Source: an uncultured Oscillospiraceae bacterium (GTDB lineage: Bacteria; Bacillota; Clostridia; Oscillospirales; Oscillospiraceae). From it: a stretch of DNA of 9,610 bases. The notes under the pieces are model-generated. The model did not search any database and was not told the origin of the DNA. It was given only the letters and a program-made list of their open reading frames with translations. Positions 6,624-9,610 of this stretch are shown here, piece by piece. The translations under genes were made by a program, and so were the position numbers. How positions within the stretch are numbered: the first letter of the stretch is position 1; the number at the start of each line of letters is the position of its first letter. The DNA lies in the NCBI GenBank assembly GCA_934546685.1, contig CAKTEB010000086.1:1-9610 (forward strand), in the 5' to 3' direction.

Positions 6624-7328
6624 ATGAAACAACGCATAGCTTCTATCATATTGTGCATATCCTGCCTGACGGCCTTGACGGCCTGCGGCGACAAACCGGC
6701 ATCCTCGGCACCAGAGGTATCCCAGGAGCCGGAGACCTTTGGGGTCACGGAGCTCCCGGCGGACACTCAGGCGGAGACCCCAGTGGTAACAGAGCAGCCG
6801 AATGCTGAGACTGCCCAGGCAGGCCAGGAGGCTCCGGAAACGGACAACGGAAACGGCGCGCTGGATCAGCAGCTGGCGGCGGCGATCCTGTGTCAGCAGG
6901 ACGGCCTCAGCTATGACCCGGAGGATCCGGTGTATTTCTGGCGGGCAGTGGGCTATTTGGCGGGCATGACCACCCAGGACGGGCCTGGACAGGTGACAGA
7001 GGATCAGGGCGTTTATGAGATCTCCACAGAGGATATCCAGGTGTACATCCAGGCCATGTTTGGAGGCTTTTCCGGGGAGATCCCCTCGGTGACGGAGGAG
7101 GATCCGCTGGTGAGCATGGCGGACAACGGCGACTATCTGATCCATATGCCTCAGACGACGGTGACCCTGACAAACCTGACCGTTACAGACGGCAGCGTCC
7201 AGGCGGAGGCGGCCCAGAACGGCCAGAGCGCCGGGACGTATGAGATGACCCTCACGGACTACACCGGGCCCCAGAGCGGACAGGGCCTGTTCCGCTACAG
7301 TCTCACCGGCGTGACAAAACAGAACTAA
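6624..7328 (+). CDS. Predicted lipoprotein of unknown function
   Basis: 234 residues. The N-terminus MKQRIASIILCISCLTALTACG is a lipoprotein signal: basic start, hydrophobic core, and lipobox LTAC with the lipidated Cys at 21. The mature protein would be anchored on the outer face of the membrane. Residues 22 to about 77 form an acidic Thr/Glu/Pro/Gln-rich linker. A probably folded domain follows from about 78 (LDQQLAAAILCQQDG...VYFWRAVGYLAGM) to the end, finishing in beta-like segments (LIHMPQTTVTLTNLTVTDGSV, YEMTLTDYTG, LFRYSLTGV). I do not recognise the family. The chosen ATG has AAGGAGG at good spacing; the frame stays open 48 codons upstream but those codons cover the promoter. It is a monocistronic unit with its own terminator, divergent from glnN. 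Confidence 0.85.
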   Translation: MKQRIASIILCISCLTALTACGDKPASSAPEVSQEPETFGVTELPADTQAETPVVTEQPNAETAQAGQEAPETDNGNGALDQQLAAAILCQQDGLSYDPEDPVYFWRAVGYLAGMTTQDGPGQVTEDQGVYEISTEDIQVYIQAMFGGFSGEIPSVTEEDPLVSMADNGDYLIHMPQTTVTLTNLTVTDGSVQAEAAQNGQSAGTYEMTLTDYTGPQSGQGLFRYSLTGVTKQN

Positions 7329-7338
7329 AACAGAATTG

Positions 7339-7377
7339 GGAGCGGACGCTTTGATACGGCGTTCCGCTCCTTTTCTT
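7339..7377 (+). terminator. Intrinsic terminator of the lipoprotein gene
   Basis: GGAGCGG-ACGC pairs with GCGT-(T)-CCGCTCC, an 11-bp stem with one bulged T, followed by TTTTCTT. It starts 11 bases after the stop codon. Confidence 0.9.
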
Positions 7378-7408
7378 CGCTGAAAATCGCACAGAAAAAT
7401 TACCGAAA

Positions 7409-7432
7409 GAAACCATGAAAATCTCTGGTTTC
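7409..7432. promoter_or_regulatory. Inverted repeat upstream of the LytTR gene promoter
   Basis: GAAACCA (7409-7415) and TGGTTTC (7426-7432) form a perfect 7-bp inverted repeat with a 10-base spacer, centred about 20 bp upstream of the -35 box. The arms are about 17 bp apart centre to centre. No T-tract follows and the site is upstream of the promoter, so it is more likely a protein-binding site than an RNA hairpin. Autoregulation by the downstream regulator is possible. Confidence 0.45.
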
Positions 7433-7436
7433 GTAG

Positions 7437-7465
7437 TTGACATAAAAATTTTTCTCTGATACAAT
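7437..7465 (+). promoter_or_regulatory. SigA-type promoter of the LytTR regulator gene
   Basis: A perfect TTGACA (7437-7442), a 17-base AT-rich spacer, and TACAAT (7460-7465). The start is expected near 7472, giving a leader of about 23 bases. Confidence 0.9.
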
Positions 7466-7494
7466 TTGAGCGTAACAGATCACATGAGGAAGGG

Positions 7495-8229
7495 ATGTGC
7501 GGCGCGATGAAGGCGGTGCTGACGGTACACGCGGACTATCGCAAACTGCGGATCCCCGTTGAGGATATTGCCTATATTACCGTGGATAACAGGAAGACAA
7601 AGATCACAAAGGGAGACGGTACGGTGCTCCGTACCAATCAGAGCCTGAAGGACGTCTTTGCGCAGCTGCCGGAGGACACGTTTATCAATATCAATCGGGG
7701 GATCGTGGTTTCAAAGCGGTTTATCAAGCAGGAAAAGAACGGGATCGTGACCATGACGGACGGGGCCAGCTTCCGCCGCCGGGTTCGAGCGGATCGGGCC
7801 CCCAAGCGCCCTGCCCCCAAGCCCCGGCAGGAAAAGCACGCGGTATGCCCGGCGGAGACACTGGGCCAGTGGCTGGATAATTTCCCAATGCCCCTGCTGC
7901 TGATGGAGCTGGTCTATGGGGACGGCGGCGTGGATTTTCGGATCCGTTATCTCAGCGGCGAGATGGCCCGGCTGGAGAGCGTTACCGTGGGCGAGGCCCT
8001 GGACCAGTCGGTATTGAAGCTCAGCAATGTGGGAGACCCCAAGTGGATGGCGATTTTTGCGGACGTGGCCATCCATGGAGGCACCCGGCTCATTGAGGAT
8101 GTGCTGGAGGACTCAGGAAAGTATATGCAGCTCCGGTGCTTTCAGCCCCAGCCCGGCTACTGCGGCTGCGTGATGACGGACCTTACCAAGGAGAACAACC
8201 TGGTGCAGGAGCTGTTCCGGGCCAGATAA
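7495..8229 (+). CDS. LytTR-domain DNA-binding regulator with C-terminal PAS-like domain
   Basis: 244 residues. Residues 5-97 read as a LytTR DNA-binding domain: IPVEDIAYITVDNRKTKI, then LKDVFAQLPEDTFININRGIVVSKRFIKQ, then IVTMTDGASFRRR, which matches the family's ending at the recognition region. A basic Pro-rich linker (about 95-115, APKRPAPKP) leads to residues 121-235, which look like a PAS fold: NFPMPLLLMELV, FRIRYLSGEMARLESVTVGEAL, and YCGCVMTDLTKENNL at the end. This suggests a one-component sensor and transcription factor in the cytoplasm with no receiver domain and no membrane segment. The start is uncertain. The ATG at 7495 lies 4 bases after GAGGA; the ATG at 7507 lies 12 bases after AAGGG, and both leave the domain intact. 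It is monocistronic with a strong promoter and an inverted repeat upstream. Target genes are unknown. Confidence 0.85.
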   Translation: MCGAMKAVLTVHADYRKLRIPVEDIAYITVDNRKTKITKGDGTVLRTNQSLKDVFAQLPEDTFININRGIVVSKRFIKQEKNGIVTMTDGASFRRRVRADRAPKRPAPKPRQEKHAVCPAETLGQWLDNFPMPLLLMELVYGDGGVDFRIRYLSGEMARLESVTVGEALDQSVLKLSNVGDPKWMAIFADVAIHGGTRLIEDVLEDSGKYMQLRCFQPQPGYCGCVMTDLTKENNLVQELFRAR

Positions 8230-8242
8230 CAAGGTTGAATAG

Positions 8243-8287
8243 AAGCTCCCTGCTGCGGTTTTGTGCTGCGGCGGGGAGCTTTGCGCT
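8243..8287. terminator. Bidirectional terminator between convergent genes
   Basis: A 16-bp stem (left arm 8243-8258, right arm 8266-8281) around the loop TTTTGTG, starting AAGCTCCC and ending GGGAGCTT, with three G/T wobbles on the plus strand. TTTGCGCTT follows on the plus side and TTCTATTC on the minus side. Both T-tracts are weak, but the position between two convergent stops supports termination for both genes. Confidence 0.75.
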
Positions 8288-8289
8288 TG

Positions 8290-9114
8290 TCAGGAGACGT
8301 GATACATGGCGCCCAGGATCCCCTCGATGGCCCGATAGGGCAGGATCCGGTTCAGAAATGGAAACACCCGGTAGATGCCGCCCACGGCCTTGCAGGCGGG
8401 GAGCCGCTTTCGGGAGAGGAGCTTCAAGACCATATCCGTAACGCAGGAGGGGTCCTTTCCGGTCTGCTCGTCCTTTGCCATCTGATCTACGGCCCGCCGG
8501 CAGGCGGCCTCATAGTCGCTGCCGGCGGTGGCGGCAGACAGAGTCCGGGCGGCGGTGAAGCCGGTCTTCAGATCCCCGGGCTCGATGACCGCGGCCTGGA
8601 CGCCATAGGCCCGGAGCTCCAGCCGCAGGCATTCGGTCTCCTTCCGCAGGGCGGCCTTGGACATGGAATAGAGCCCCTGGAAGGGCAGGGCGTAGTCACC
8701 GCCGATGGAGCCGATGTTGATGATCACGCCGCCTTTCTGGGCACGCATGCCCGGAAGCACGGCCCGGGCAGTGCGCAGGGGGCCCACGGTGTTCACGTCC
8801 AGCTGCCGGAGGGTCTCCTCCCCGCTGCAATCCTCCAGGGCCCCGGCGATGCCGGAGCCCGCGCAGTTGATGAGGCCGTCGATATGCCCCTGGGCGGCGA
8901 GGATCTCCGCAACGGCCTTTTCCACAGAGCTGTCCTGGGTCACGTCCAGCTCCAGTGGATAGAATTTTCCGGTGCCCTGGTCATAGGGAGCGGGCAGCCG
9001 CCGTGCGCCGCCGTAGACGATGGCCCCGCGGCGGGCCAGGGTGGTGGCCACGTCCCGGCCAATGCCGGAGCTGGCTCCGGTGACAAGATAAACATGATTT
9101 GTGATTCGATCCAT
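8290..9114 (-). CDS. Short-chain dehydrogenase/reductase (SDR family), NADP-type
   Basis: 274 residues, classical SDR. The nucleotide-binding motif TGASSGIG is at 12-19. Arg residues at the end of the second strand (YGGARR, 38-39) favour NADP(H). DV is at 57-58, INCAG at 82-86 (a variant of NNAG), and the catalytic residues are N108, S136, Y149 and K153 (YSMSK), followed by EPG at 178-180. The C-terminal 80 residues form a longer helical extension like that of the subgroup often annotated as oxidoreductases related to 17-beta-hydroxysteroid or retinol dehydrogenases. The substrate cannot be read from the sequence. I chose the ATG at 9114 because GGGAGG lies 8 bases upstream; the longer frame starts at a TTG at 9144 that overlaps the -10 box. 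It is a single-gene unit, convergent with the LytTR gene. Confidence 0.92.
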   Translation of the reverse strand: MDRITNHVYLVTGASSGIGRDVATTLARRGAIVYGGARRLPAPYDQGTGKFYPLELDVTQDSSVEKAVAEILAAQGHIDGLINCAGSGIAGALEDCSGEETLRQLDVNTVGPLRTARAVLPGMRAQKGGVIINIGSIGGDYALPFQGLYSMSKAALRKETECLRLELRAYGVQAAVIEPGDLKTGFTAARTLSAATAGSDYEAACRRAVDQMAKDEQTGKDPSCVTDMVLKLLSRKRLPACKAVGGIYRVFPFLNRILPYRAIEGILGAMYHVS

Positions 9115-9143
9115 GGAACAGACCTCCCGCAGTATTTGACACA

Positions 9144-9172
9144 ATCATAGCACAGATCAGGGGGTTCGGCAA
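9144..9172 (-). promoter_or_regulatory. Extended -10 promoter of the SDR gene
   Basis: TTGCCG (9167-9172), a 17-base spacer, and TATGAT (9144-9149) preceded by TGC, an extended -10 motif. The transcript would start near 9137, which rules out the upstream TTG as start codon. Confidence 0.72.
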
Positions 9173-9286
9173 TCCTTCCGCCGCGCTCGGCAAGGTGAAA
9201 TGCAACAGCCGTGGCAGATTTTGAACGGTAAAATGTACAAATTACAGGGGTGAATTTCGCCTTGGCGGCGGGCGGATTTCTCTTTC

Positions 9287-9311
9287 TTTCCCGGGAAACA
9301 TACCGTATAAT
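9287..9311 (+). promoter_or_regulatory. Promoter region of the secreted-protein gene with a palindrome
   Basis: A perfect -10 box TATAAT lies at 9306-9311, about 40 bp before the start codon. No good -35 is seen at the proper distance (TTTCTT at 9283-9288). A perfect 12-bp palindrome TTTCCCGGGAAA (9287-9298) fills the spacer region. This suggests a promoter dependent on, or blocked by, a DNA-binding protein. The rest of the 237-bp gap back to the SDR gene holds only the divergent SDR promoter and nothing else I can identify. Confidence 0.5.
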
Positions 9312-9351
9312 GGAGTTGGAATAGAATACCACTGTACGAGGAGGTAACGCA

Positions 9352-9610
9352 ATGAAAAAGCCATGGATACGACTTCTAGCCTGGACACTGAGCCTGACGC
9401 TGACCTTGAGCTTTGCGGCGTTGGCAGCGGATATGGCGCCGCCCGATGGAATGGGCCCGCCGCCGGGCGGGGATATGGGCGGCGGCGCGCCTCCGCCCGG
9501 GGACGCGGCGCCCACCACGGCCTGCCTGGTGATCACCGGTGGGGCCGAGGACACCTCCGCGGAGTATGAGCCCGGGGCCTACTCCGGTCTCATCACCAAT
9601 GTGGACGGCA
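9352..9610 (+). CDS. Secreted protein with Pro/Gly-rich linker, N-terminal part only
   Basis: 86 complete codons are visible and the frame is open at the window end. The N-terminus MKKPWIRLLAWTLSLTL...AALAA is a Sec signal peptide with likely cleavage after ALA or LAA near residues 25-26; there is no lipobox Cys. A low-complexity stretch of Pro, Gly, Met, Asp and Ala follows (about 27-53, containing PPDGMGPPPGGDMGGG). Then the start of a possible beta-rich domain appears: TTACLVITGG, then YEPGAYSGLITNVDG. GAGGAGG lies 8 bases before the ATG. The function is not recognisable from this part. A Gly-rich linker followed by short beta repeats would fit a surface beta-helix or carbohydrate-binding protein, but that is a guess. 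Confidence 0.8.
   Translation, partial: MKKPWIRLLAWTLSLTLTLSFAALAADMAPPDGMGPPPGGDMGGGAPPPGDAAPTTACLVITGGAEDTSAEYEPGAYSGLITNVDG

Noticed and set aside
8243..8287. Hairpin considered as a small RNA or riboswitch
   Set aside because: It sits between two convergent stop codons with T-rich flanks on both sides, which is explained by shared termination.
9115..9144. Extended SDR start at a TTG
   Set aside because: It overlaps the -10 box of the gene's own promoter. The ATG at 9114 has GGGAGG upstream and leaves a complete SDR fold.
9213..9229. Sigma-54-like sequence (TGGCAG...TTTTGAAC)
   Set aside because: The -12 GC element is missing at the required distance and no enhancer-type site is seen.
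9192..9263. Long-range inverted repeat (AAGGTGAAAT and ATTTCGCCTT) upstream of the secreted-protein gene
   Set aside because: The 10-base arms include a wobble, are 52 bases apart and lie upstream of the likely transcript start, so a functional hairpin is doubtful. It may be chance.

Overview
The window looks like chromosomal DNA from a GC-rich Clostridia (Bacillota), most likely a gut Oscillospiraceae-type bacterium. The grounds are an hrcA-grpE-dnaK heat-shock operon under a perfect CIRCE operator, a DnaK without the insert seen in E. coli DnaK, a type III glutamine synthetase, strong AGGAGG ribosome sites, SigA-type promoters and GC-rich third codon positions. The genus is an inference. 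I see no mobile element, CRISPR array, tRNA or rRNA.

Left part (1-3096), minus strand: one heat-shock operon reading right to left. A TTGACA-N17-TACATT promoter is followed by CIRCE, then hrcA, grpE (6 bp later, with its ribosome site overlapping the hrcA stop) and dnaK, which runs off the left edge in its substrate-binding domain. HrcA should repress its own operon, and GrpE and DnaK form the chaperone and nucleotide-exchange pair. Middle part (3186-6489), minus strand: two separate single-gene units, a thioredoxin reductase (trxB) and a 695-residue type III glutamine synthetase (glnN). Each has its own promoter and a strong intrinsic terminator. The glnN leader is the most interesting spot. 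Transcription should start directly at a 7-bp hairpin with a six-base loop, and this hairpin is mutually exclusive with a 13-bp terminator hairpin just downstream. That is the layout of an antitermination switch, possibly of the ANTAR type.

Right part (6571-9610): a plus-strand lipoprotein of unknown function diverges from glnN. It is followed by a plus-strand LytTR regulator with an unusual N-terminal DNA-binding domain and a PAS-like C-terminal domain. An inverted repeat lies just upstream of this regulator's -35 box. A minus-strand NADP-type short-chain dehydrogenase converges on the regulator and shares a bidirectional terminator with it. The last gene, on the plus strand, starts a secreted protein with a Pro/Gly/Met-rich linker and is cut by the window end.

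The genes are mostly housekeeping and independently transcribed. I found no multi-gene novel system. The regulatory structure around glnN and the LytTR gene is what deserves follow-up.
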